64,000 nucleotides of DNA. Source: Girardinichthys multiradiatus. Taxonomy: Eukaryota > Chordata > Actinopteri > Cyprinodontiformes > Goodeidae. The position numbers and the translations under genes are program-made. Under the pieces are notes generated by a model that did no database searches, had not been told where the DNA came from, and saw nothing but the letters and a program-made list of their open reading frames with translations. The DNA lies in contig NC_061794.1 in the NCBI RefSeq assembly GCF_021462225.1, positions 40,920,914 to 40,984,913 on the forward strand. Reading direction: 5' to 3'. Below are positions 22,425 to 33,411 of this stretch, in pieces. Position 1 is the first letter of the stretch; every line of letters begins with the position of its first letter.

Positions 22425-24215
22425 TCAGTTAGGCTTACTCGTACTCGTACTCGTCGTCTTCCGCTTTATCCGGGACCGGGTCGCGGGGGCAGCAGACTCA
22501 ACAGAGACGCCCAGACGTCCCTCTCTCCAGACACCTCCTCCAGTTCCTCCAGGGGGAGCCCAAGGCGTTCCCAGGCCAGCCGAGAGACATAGTCCCTCCA
22601 GCGTGTCCTGGGCCGTCCCCTGGGCCTCCGCCCGGTGGGACGTGCCTGGAACACCTCCCAAAGAAGGCGTCCAAGAGGCATCCGGTATAGATGCCCGAGC
22701 CACCTCAACTGGCTCCTCTCGATGTGGAGGAGCAGCGGCTCTACTCCGAGCCCCTCCCGAGCTCCTCACCCTATCTCTAAGGGAGTACCCGGCCACCCTA
22801 CGAAGGAAGCTCATTTCAACCGCTTGTATCCGGGATCTCGTTCTTTCGGTCATGACCCAAAGTTCATGGCCATAAGTGAGGGTAGGAACGTAGACCGACC
22901 AGTAAATTGAGAGCTTTGCTTTTCACAACGGACCGGCACAGCGCCCCCATTACTGTGGCAGCTGCACCGATCCGTCTGTCGATCTCCCGCTCCATTCTTC
23001 CCTCACTCGTGAACAAGACCCCGAGATACTTAAACTCCTCCACTTGAGTCAGGAACTCCCCTCCAACCTGAAGAGGACAAGCCATCCTTTTCCGGTCGAG
23101 TACCATGGCCTCGGACTTGGAGGAGCTGATCCTCATCCCAGCCGCTTCACACTCGGCTGCGAACCGCCACAGCGCATGCTGTAGGTCTTGGCTAGAGGGG
23201 GCCAGCAGGACCACGTCATCTGCAAAAAGAAGAGACGAAATCCACTGGTCCCCAAACCCGACCCCCTCCGGCCCTTGGCTGCATCTAGAAATCCTGTCCA
23301 TAAAAGTTATGAACAGGACCGGTGACAAAGGGCAGCCCTGCCGGAGTCCAACATGCACTGGGAACAGGTCCGACTTAGTGCCGGCAATGCGGACCAAACT
23401 CCTGCTCCGCTCGTACAAGGACCGGATGGCCCCTAGTAAAGAGCCCCCGATTCCATACTCCTGGAGCACCTCCCACGAGGGACACAGTCGAATGCCTTCT
23501 CCAGGTCCACAAAACACATGTGGACTGGTTGGGCAAACTCCCATGAACCCTCGAGCACCCTGTAGAGGGTATAGAGCTGGTCCAGTGTTCCACGGCCGGG
23601 ACGAAAACCACACTGCTCCTCCTGAAGCCGAGGTTCGACTATCGGTCGGACTCTCCTCTCCAATACCCAGGCATAGGCCTTACCAGGGAGGCTGAAGAGT
23701 GTGATTCCCCCTGTAGTTGGAACACACCCTCCGGTCCACCACCCCAGTCTGCCAGTCCAGAGGCACTGTCCCCGACCGCCACGCAATGTTGAAGAGACGT
23801 CTCTTTCCCTCACGGTTCCCCCTGCAGGTGGTGGGCCCACTGGGGGATGGCCTCGCGTCTCTCATTCGGGCTTGACCCGGAAGGGTCCCGCGAGGAGCAA
23901 CTTGGCCACCAGGCGCTCTCCGACGAGTCCCGACCCCAGGCCTGGCTCCAGGGTGGAACCCCGGCTCCGCCGTACCGGGCGACGTCATGTGCCTCGATAT
24001 TGTTTTCTTCATGAGGGATTCTTGAACCACTCTTTGTCTGACCCATCACCTAGAGCCTGTTTGCCATGGGAGACCCTACCAGGGGCATTTAGGCCCCAGA
24101 CAACATAGCCTCTAGGATCATTTGAGCACTCAAACCCCTCCACCACGTTAAGGTGGTGGTTCAAGGAGGGGTCAGTTAGGCTTAGTTTAAAACAATTAAA
24201 ACATTCTATATTGTA
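22425..24215 (-). mobile_element. RTE/Rex3-like LINE, copy 1 (dead)
   Basis: On the minus strand: a 5' leader (24215 to about 23800), the reverse transcriptase with DWQTGVV, VRPIVEPRLQEEQCGFRPG, GLRQGCPLSP and the catalytic box SLLFADDVVLLA, then the C-terminal module RRPRGRPRTRWRD. The 3' end is a short tandem tail (ACGAGT-type) at 22435-22460, typical of RTE-group LINEs. The endonuclease is missing, leader joining RT directly near 23795. Several frameshifts split the RT. Confidence 0.85.
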
Positions 24216-24225
24216 TGTGTGGGTT

Positions 24226-25690
24226 GCTCCTCGAGGGACCCGGCTGAGCCAAGCTTGAATGAGAGAGGCGAGGCCATCCCCCAGTGGGCCCACCACCTGC
24301 AGGGGGAACCATGAAGGACCAGTGCAAAGAGGATTAGGCGGCTGACAAAGGTGGATGCTTAGGCTGCCTCTAGGGACGTGGAATGTCACCTCGCTGGGGG
24401 GGAAAGAGCATGAGCTTGTGTGGGAGTTCGAGAGATATCGACTAGAAATAGTTGGGTTCACCTCCACGCACAGCGTGGGCACTGGAACCCATCTCTTCGA
24501 GAGGGGCTGGACTCTCTTCTGCTCTGGTCTCTAGATGTTGTGGGGCTGTCATGGTTGACACGTCTCTTCAACATTGCGTGGCGGTCGGGGACAGTGCCTC
24601 TGGACTGGCAGACTGGGGTGGTGGTCCCCCCTCATAAGACGGGTGACTGGAGGGTGTGTTCCAACCATAGGGGGATCACACTCCTCACCCTCCCTGGTAA
24701 GGCCTACGCCAGGGTATTGGAGAGGAGAGTCCGGCCGATAGTCGAACCTCGGCTTCAGGAGGAGCAGTGTGGTTTTTGTCCGGGCCGTGGTACACTGAAC
24801 CAGCTCTATACCCTCTACAGGGTACTCGAGGGTTCATGGGAGTTTGCCCAACCAGTCCACATGTGTTTTGTGGACCTGGAGAAGGCCTTCGACTGTGTCC
24901 CTCGTGATGCCCTGTTGGGGGTTGCTCCAGGAGTATGGAATCGGGGTCCCTTTATTAGGGGCCATCTGGGCTCTGTACAAGTGGAGCAGGAGTTTGGTCC
25001 GCATTGCCGGCACTAAGTCGGACCTGTTCCCAGTGCATGTTGGACTCCGGCAGGGCTGCCCTTTGACACTGGTCCTGTTCATAACTTTTATGGACAGGAT
25101 AACTAGGTGCAGACAAGGGCTGGAGGGGGACCAGTGGATTTCATCTCTTCTTTTTGCAGATGACGTGGTCCTGCTGGCACCCTCTAGCCAAGACCTACAG
25201 CATGCGCTGTGGCGGTTCGAAGCTGAGTGTGAAGCGGCTAGGATGAAGATCAGCTCCTCCAAGACCAAGGCCATGGTTCTCGACCGGAAAAAGGTGGCTT
25301 GTCCTCTTAAGGTTGGAGGGGAGTTCCTGCCTCAAGTGGAGGAGGTCGAGTATCTCGGGGTCTTGTTCATAAGTGAGGGAAGAATGGAGCGGGAGATCTA
25401 CAGATGGATTGGTGCGGCTGCCACAGTAATGGGGGCGCTGTGCTGGTCCGCTGTGGTGAAGAGAGAGCTGAGCCGAAAAGCGAAGCTCTCGATTTACTGG
25501 TCAGTCTATGTTCCAACCCTCACCTATGGGTATGAACTCTGGATCATGACCGAAAGAATGAGATCCCGGATACAAGCGGCTGAAATGAGCTTCCTCCGTA
25601 GGGTGGCCGGGCACTCCCTTAGAGATAGGGTAAGGAGCTCAGCCATCCGAGAGGAGCTCGGAGTAGAACCTCCACATAGAGAGTTGATTT
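24226..25690 (+). mobile_element. RTE/Rex3-like LINE, copy 2, head-to-head with copy 1
   Basis: Starts with the same leader as copy 1 but on the plus strand, then the first bases of the endonuclease (PLGTWNVTSLGG-like, SLGTHLFERG-like), and jumps at about 24575 into the RT. RT motifs are VRPIVEPRLQEEQCGF, GLRQGCPLTL and SLLFADDVVLLA. Frameshifts occur near 24910 and in the 3' part. It ends abruptly after GVEPPH at 25690, lacking the GRPRTRWRD module and tail. Confidence 0.85.
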
Positions 25691-26488
25691 AACCCCTGAT
25701 TTAAACAATGACTATCTGTAGACTTCAATCTATTTTATTTTGTGATTTTTTTTTTTTTTTTGCATTAAAGTACTTACAGTCACAGTGACCGTAATATCTA
25801 TGTTCGACCTAAAGATGACCAAAACCTCTTCTTGAATCCAAGACAGTATGTTTGCACAAGCAAGCGAGCACAGGATATCATGAAGTAAAAACTGTGACGC
25901 AGTCAAAAAGGAAGTCAGAGAAATATGCTGGTACAGAAGTCCAAGGGCCACGGCCATAAAACAAGTATAAAAGTAGCAACCAAACGCTGTCACCAGAACA
26001 CTCACACATCAAGTATTCAAGTTAAGTGTGAATCATTCCATTACAACTCATGGCTGTGACTAAACCAGGAGTGTGGATTATTTGTTTGACCACAAACACC
26101 ATTCTTATCAGCATATCTTAACTTCACTCAAAGCCACTAAACAATGAACTTTCGAAGAGGACACCACAATATTCAAGCTTGTCTTTCCTGTGGTACCACA
26201 AAAAAAAAAAAATAATAATACAGATGTAAAAGAAAAGGAACGGAGATTTAAACTGCTATGGATATGAAATCACATTAAAATTTTCTGAAATGCTTAGTGT
26301 TATGCCATGATTTCCTTTTATTGTGTTGATTACCATCAAATCTTATATTTATGTAAGATACATACATATTTAACCAGCAGTGCTGTGGGTTATTATTCTT
26401 TTTGCATAATTTATTTATTGTATTTTACAAAGGATATTTAAAGTTTCATGAAGTTTACCAAATTTGGTTACATCACATTTGTTCTTAC
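25691..26488 (-). other. Gap downstream of Ig copy 2; doubtful hydrophobic stretch
   Basis: A minus-strand frame at 26005-25780 is rich in Leu/Phe/Val and ends at a GT donor (ACT|GTAAGT). It could hide a membrane-spanning exon of the receptor, but its composition is unlike the usual CD300-type segment. Otherwise AT-rich with a T run at 25747. Confidence 0.2.
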
Positions 26489-28466
26489 CCTGAATATTAA
26501 CAACATAGATGCAGCTGCTGTTGGCCGGCATGAGGACCTGAACAGAGAGGGTATCACTCTGCTCGCTGCTGATGCTGTTACTGGCAGAGCAGTAATACTC
26601 GCTGTCCTCCATTACCGTACCGCAGTGTAAACTTAAATCGGAAGAGCTGAGGAGCAGCAAACGTTTGTGGTGAATGTGCTGATACCAGGCATAAAACACA
26701 TCGGTGCCCAGTGTACAACCACAGCGGATGGTTACTGGCTTCCCCCAGCATGTTGGACCGTCCACCAGAGGGGTCAGGGGCCAAAGTCTGGGCTTACCCA
26801 CTGGAACTGACACAAAGAAGAGAGTAGTCTGTCTTAATCAGTTTAGCTAATTGTACAAATATTTGTAATAATGTTTTTCTTTGGAAATTGGTTTCTTTTT
26901 CTTACCTTCAGTAACAACCACATTGACTGACATCATTATGTCAGCATATAGTTTGTCGATCCCAATCCAATAAACATCAGTGTCCTCAATTTGTAGATTT
27001 GTTACCTTCACAATGAGCCCACCTCTTCTAGTGTCCAAAATGCTCAACCTGCGTGTGTAATGGGTGTTTGCAACGCCATCTGTGTCCCGCAAAATCTCAC
27101 AGGTACTACTGGAGGCTCCTCTGCACCAGTACTTCTTGCTGAACAGGAAACGTCTGCGGTCGTACTTGCAGACAATAATAAATTCACCTCCAATATGTGC
27201 TCTGATCTCTTTTTTGTCACACTGGAGCTGAAGGCTTGCTGTAACACAAATTAGATTAAATCAGGATGAAAATAATTAGAAATTAGACATTTTGGTTCAA
27301 GGTTATATCACTCTGTTAAAATGCAAGACAACTTGTAAAGAAAGGAAACAAAGTACCAGCCACACTGAAAATGGTGCGTAAAAGTCTTAAAATAAATTCA
27401 GCTTTTGCTACTGTTGCAAAATCTCACACTAAGACGTTTAGACAAATCCAACCTTTAATTTAAATACATTTGTTCATTTATTTACATGAAAAGGGGAGAT
27501 TTCTTTTAGCCACCGACCACAAGGCTGAACAAGGACCGATAAATATCTTGCCTCTACTCACAATGAAAAAACATCATAAGGAAGGTAAAAGGAATCACCA
27601 AAGCTCTCTGTTAGGGATTTGTAGCAACGAGCGGCATATTGGGGTGACCACGTTTTCACACCATCCATTAGATATTATCAAACTGTTTTTTCTACAGAAA
27701 ACAATACACGTTTTTTGTTTAAACATTACAAAAGTAATGTGTGGAGTTTACTAAGAGCCACTGTGACTTTAACTGGAACCGTGTGCTTTGGTCAGATCAG
27801 ACTAAAATTTATTTTTTGTCAACAAGCACTTCACATGTGTTTGTTGTAAAACAAAGGGTAATTACACTTTGCAAAATGTTAAAGATGACTTAGTGCTGTC
27901 CTACTGGCTACAGGGGATTGTCCAAAGTATTAACAGCAAAGTTTCCAACACAATGTTTTTTTTTGTTAAAATAATCCTACTGAATATAATGAAAGAATTT
28001 TTTTTTTTTTTTTTCAAAAACCTTCAGGGTAAGATTATAGTATGGCAGGAGAATATTCATTTATTTTAAGGTTTTGTTACAAAGGGCACACAAAAATGTG
28101 ATTACATATTCCTCACAAAGAGATTATTTCCCTAAAAGATGTTTACCTTTAATTCAACTTTCATTTATCCTTAATTACTGAGGATTGTTTAATGTCATAA
28201 TAAATATACAATGAGATTAACACAAAATTTTCTTTCCATTTATTACCAATTAATTGTTTTTCTAACTGTAGTTTATGTACTCTCTCACCTTTCCAGATAT
28301 TTACAAGTAAATCAGTAAGTCAAAGTAAAATCACAGCTTTTAAATGTGTTTTTATCTTTAAAACATAACTATTAGTAAAAAAGTACAAACTTGAAGTAAA
28401 GAATAAATTATATTAATTAGTAGGTTACTCACTATGTAAAAGCAAAAGTAGACACAGTGTCTTCAT
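26489..28466 (-). CDS. CD300/pIgR-like Ig receptor, copy 2 (5' three exons)
   Basis: Leader exon 28466-28433 (MKTLCLLLLLH, signal peptide), D1 exon 27238-26906 and D2 exon 26806-26489, all with GT/AG borders and phase 1 junctions as in Ig genes. D1 is V-type in the CD300/CMRF35 and pIgR style: FIIVCKYD, KKYWCRG, a second Cys pair member at STCEIL, and EDTDVYWIG. The F-strand cysteine usual in YWCG is Ile, in both gene copies. D2 has IRCGCTLG and EDSEYYCSAS, a normal Ig pair. Such receptors sit on myeloid or mucosal cells. I could not find a firm membrane or tail exon. The first intron carries worn Tc1 sequence (WNRVLWSD-like, near 27770-27800). Confidence 0.7.
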
Positions 28467-30447
28467 GTTGATGTTAAAAGCAGCCTTCTGAGGTATGATT
28501 TCACGGAAACGTAAGAGGTGGACTGCATTGCTCTGAGCTTCCTGTATGTGCAATGTGGTTAACATAGGCACATTTAAACCTTGCTATCCCCTGAGGGCTT
28601 TTTCCAATATTCGCAGATGGTATCTCATCCTAACACATCTAAACAAACATTTGAGTTTGAGCAATTAGTTCTGAACCTTGTTCACCGCTTCACATTTACT
28701 CATTTAATGCTTTAACTGCATAAATGCTGTGTTTTTCTCTCATACACTTGAAATACTGGTAGGGGACATCAGAGGCATGTGGTGTGAGTGCTTACCTCCT
28801 CTTCTGCCTTACCTACCTCTACTTTCCTTTAAATTATACTTAGATTGTTTTTACATTGTAGGACATTCCCAAAGGAACTCTGGCACCCTATTCTGTCATA
28901 AGCAATTATTTATTTACTTATTTACTTAAGTCCAGCTTTCTCCGCATTTTATCTCAAATTGTCTTTTCACTCAACCTTCCCTCATTACATGTAGATACAG
29001 CATTCTGTGAATAGCCAGCTTCTTCAGCAATGACTTTAGCTTCCTTGTTTAGGTTGTCACTAACTGTCTGCAGGACAATGGTAAAGTATGGACTATCTGC
29101 ATCTATGTGTAGGCCATAACTTGGACATACCATAAAATTTTGTCTACTTTAGTCTAATTTAATATTTTAATTTCAGAAACAGAATTTAGGGTTTTCTTTA
29201 GTTCCAAGCCAAATTAATTGGAACCAACAGAATCAAATGCTTGAAATGTCAAGATCCAGAGGCGTTTGGGTTTTGGTTTTGTTTTGTGTTTTCATAATTT
29301 CCTTGTTTTTATGTTCTTTATTATCTGCCTTATTTAATTAATTCCCCTATTTTCATTATTGTTAGGTTTTGCCTTATTAGTTATTTTCTATATGTTTAGT
29401 TTCTTAGTTTATTCTTGTGTTGATGTTCTTTGTGTTATTTCCTGTTAGATTTATGTTAGAGATTTCGTCACTTTCCTCAGTATATACGGTCATCGGTTCT
29501 CATTGTTCATTGCTGGATTTTTCCATTGACTTCATGTTTACTAGCTGCTCTAGTAAGTTTTTTCTTTGTTTTTTAAAATTATTTACTCACTATGCTTCTC
29601 CCAAATTCTTGCTATTCTGATCGAATTACACACAGTCTCAATATTAATATAGTGAGATTTAGTCTGGTTTGAATTAAATTGTAATTCACTCTGACATACA
29701 ATGACAACTGGTAAAACATTTTACACCTAAGGAACCCTAGACTATTGCCTCAGGTACACTACCTTACAATCCTGGTATATGGTGACAATGCAGAGAAAAC
29801 ACTCCCATTTAAAAGGAGTTGATCCAGAGCTTTCATCGTAGAGCGGCCCTACAGGAGCCTTTTCTTGTGCCCACAAGAACCTCTTGTGAATTTGCCTACA
29901 GTAAACATTCTAAAAGCAAGAGTCTCTGGTCATAAGAAAGCAAATTTGAACAGTTTCACTTGAATTCCCAAAGCAATGGATGCATGAAATCAGCCAACAT
30001 GCTTCACTCCAGCAAAATCTTCTCAAAGTATCTAGGAGAATCATGGAGGGAGATATGTAACAGAAACTGTGATGGACATATGAAAGGCAAAATAAACTAA
30101 TGTGGAAAAGCTGAAAGACTTACATGGTTTGAAAGATATAGATTATTTAATAACAGAATGAAAAAGTTTGTATCTTTCCACATTTTGTTCAACCTTCAGA
30201 ACAAAATGAGTGTTTTATTTACAAAATCAAATCTTTAGTAACTCTAAAGTACACACTTTTTCAGTTCTATAGTTTTAGATATTGGAACAATTAAAGTCAT
30301 TTGGTGCATACAATGACCATATTATGACCTTAGAAAAAAGTTGCTGCCCTACAATCTGTAAAGAGTTGTAAGATTATATTAGAATATGTGAATCATTATT
30401 CTACACTCAGAGAGAAAGAGAGATTATTCACAAAATGTTTAAGCCTA
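28467..30447. other. AT-rich gap, nothing firm
   Basis: No exon or RNA gene recognised. Short frames lack motifs. Confidence 0.35.
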
Positions 30448-30792
30448 GGGCTGCACAGTGGTGCAGTTGGTAGCACTGTTGCCTTACATCAAGAAGATCC
30501 TGGGTTCAACTCCCATCTGAGGGTCTTTCTGCATGGAGTTTGCATGTTCTCCCTGCTCATGTGTGGGTTCTCAACAAGTACTCCAGCTTCCTCCTACTGT
30601 CCAAAAACATGATGGTTAATTGGTCTCTCTAAATTGCCCTTAGGTGTGTGCATGGTTGTTTGTGTGTTGCCCTGAAATGGACTGGCAACATGTCCAGGGT
30701 GTACCCTGCCTTCTGCCCATAGACTGCTGGAGATAGGCACCAGCTTCCCATGACCTGCTATAGAAGAAGCAGTATAGAAAATGACTGACTGG
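30448..30792 (+). repeat. tRNA-headed SINE
   Basis: GTGGTGCAGTTGGTAGCACTG looks like a tRNA A box and GGTTCAACTCC a B box. The body follows with GTTTGCATGTTCTCCC and AATTGGTCTCTCTAAATTGCC, blocks I know from a very common fish SINE. It ends in a decayed GACTG/GATG-type tail. Confidence 0.8.
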
Positions 30793-31388
30793 TTTAAGCC
30801 TATTGCCAGTCAGCCTTTTCTTGATCTAACCAAAACTCAGCATTATATGACACAGCAGGGTGCAAAGCTGAGATAAAATACAACAAAACTAGAGAGCCAT
30901 GTCTCTCACTACAGGTTCAGTTTGCTTATTGAATTCTTCCCAACAGAAAGATGTGTGGTTGACGTCACATTTGTTGAAAACTAAATACAGCCACTTAACA
31001 AAAGCACATCATACCAACTATAAAGGGGAAGCAGAGTGATAACTTGGGCTTGTTTTGCCACCACAGTGAGTCATCCGTAAAGTCCTCTATATATAGCAAA
31101 GGATTCTAGTTTCAAATGTAAGATCATCAGTTTGAAGGCTGAAGCTTGGCTGGAATTATGCCATGCAACAAGACATCTACTGCAGAGTAAAAATGAAACC
31201 AAAAACTTATGATGGAGCAAGAGCCACGTTAAACCCGAGCAAATCATGAATAAAGATTAAATGCTGGTGGGACCTCAGATGACCTGTGTAAACAGATGTA
31301 TGCAAACCTCAATGAACAGTAGTAAAACCATAAAAGAGGGTGAAGAAAAAATAAAACCATAAAAATGAGCACAGCAAAAACCAGCACA

Positions 31389-32278
31389 AGGTTTTACACC
31401 CTTTGAAGTTTTTTGCCATTTTGTCACGTTATAAACACAACATATTGTATTCAGTTTTTGTGTGATAGAAAACCAGAAAGGAGTATAATTATGAAGTCGA
31501 AGGAAAATGATACATTGACTTCAAATGTTTTTACAAATAAATCTGAAATTTGTGGCATGCAGTTGTACTGAGCCCCTACCCAGCTCCCAGAACCTTCTTT
31601 CCCATGTTTACTGTGTCCCCTACAAAGCTTGTAGCAACTGCAAAAAGGATTTCTTTTGGTTTTCTTTCAATAATGGCTTTCTTTTATTCATTTCTTATTG
31701 AAGGGCAGATTCGTGAAGTGCACAACTAATAGCTGTCATGTCAACAGATTCTCTCACTTGAGCTGTGGATCTCTGCAGCTCCTCTAGAGTTACAATGGGC
31801 CTTAATGCTAAATCTAACCCATGAAAAGTGCTTGGTGAGATGTTTAAAGCTTGAGATATTGTTTATAACCTAACTTGTGCTAGAAACATCTCCACAGCCT
31901 ATCCCTGACCTGTCTGCTGTGTTACTTGGACTCCATGGTGCTGTTTTTTCACTAATGTTCACTAACAAACCTCTGAGGCCTTCATAGAACAGCTGAAATT
32001 ATATTAAGATTAAAGTACACCCAAGTCTAATGATTAATTATGTGACTTCAGGAGGCAATTGGTTATAGTGAATTGTATTCAAAACTCTCAGAAAAAAAGG
32101 CGCTGAATAAAAAGCATTCCAGACTATTCAGATGTTTATCTCTAAAAAAACATCCAAAAACATGTTTCTTTCACTTCACAAATATGCACTACTTTGTGTT
32201 GGTCCTTCACATAAAATTCATTGAAGTTTGTGGTTGTAACCTGAGTAAAGGTGAAAAATTTCAAGGTGTGTAAATTCC
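31389..32278. mobile_element. Non-autonomous Tc1-like element
   Basis: The left end TTTTACACCCTTTGAAG and right end CTTTCAAGGTGTGTAAA-like sequence form worn inverted repeats, with TTTGTGTTGGTCCTTCACAT as a mirrored inner block. No transposase frame is left. Same type as the relic at 59270-60110. Confidence 0.55.
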
Positions 32279-33411
32279 TCTCAAGACACAGTTTTTCAAG
32301 TTTTTGCTGAAGAACCTGTGTACACTGGTTAATGAATTATAGGGTGTGCTTAGTTTTTGTTTTTAAACGATGACACAGTGACACACTTTCAGCATAATTG
32401 TCCTTGTAGGGTGGTACTAATGTAATTCTGACATGATAAAGACCAGTTTTTTTTTTAAAATAATGAACACAAGAATAGTGACTTTTACTTTGACAAAAAA
32501 GCACTACGGTGATTGTTTATTGTACTACAGTATAATGTTACATTTCAGTCGATTTCTGAAGTTGATGACAGAGCCACTAGATGTCACTATACTACTTACC
32601 TAATGTATGACACCTGTTGATCACAGCAAGGAATTGTTAGATGTTCCCTATGACATTAAGCTTAATTTCCTTTGGAAAGCTGCCTTTTACATTAGATGTA
32701 ATTCATCTCCACAAGTGGGTAGTAAATGTGTTTCAGTGTTAACTTTCTTCACCTTCTTAGGCTTGTCAAAGGATGTCTAACACAACAACCTTTATCCTAC
32801 ACGACAGAAAGTTCCTCTGGCTGCTCATAAAGACCTTTTTTTTAAAATAAAATGACACTTAGCAAACCTATTCCAAAAAGTAAATGTTAAACGAAGACAT
32901 TTTAGAAAGCCTGTTAGACCTTCAGGATTCTAAAACAACCTCCCTTTGACCACTTTGTGGTTTCCCTCTTCGACTCTGGGCTGTGTCCTGAATGTCGCCC
33001 AACAGGCTGTACAGCTCTCAGTGCACTTTGATTTTTAGAGGTTGAGCTGTTTAGACCTGTTTAAGAGCACACATGGCTCAGTTGGTTTTCTTGCTGTTTC
33101 ACTTCTAGTCCTATTTAGCACTTGAATGCAACCAAACAGCCGGGTGACTTTAGGACCCAGTGAGAGACACAAAGGGGGGGTGCGTCAGTCTGTTTATTCT
33201 GACCACAGAACCTGTAAGCTGACTTTTGCTTCCTCTGTGACAATACATATGTTCCGTCACAGCAGTTCCTTGATGAAAGAGTCACGATAGAGAAGTGCAC
33301 TGAAGTGCCACTGCACTAAACTCTAGAGAACGCCACTATCCATGGACAGGGACCTTTGTGACCTGACATGCCAGTGAAGGAAACCCTATCCCAGGCAGCA
33401 TACAGCCAATC
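32279..33411. other. Upstream region of ptpn22
   Basis: No repeat boundary or other gene seen. The promoter should lie in or before this stretch, but I cannot point to a start site; no clear TATA box or CpG island is visible. Confidence 0.3.

Noticed and set aside
22408..22875. Open frames on the strand opposite LINE copy 1
   Set aside because: GC-rich antisense shadows of the LINE C-terminal and RT region, also at 23105-23695 and 23701-24108.
30448..30510. Functional tRNA gene
   Set aside because: Only A- and B-box-like words in a SINE head; no foldable cloverleaf.
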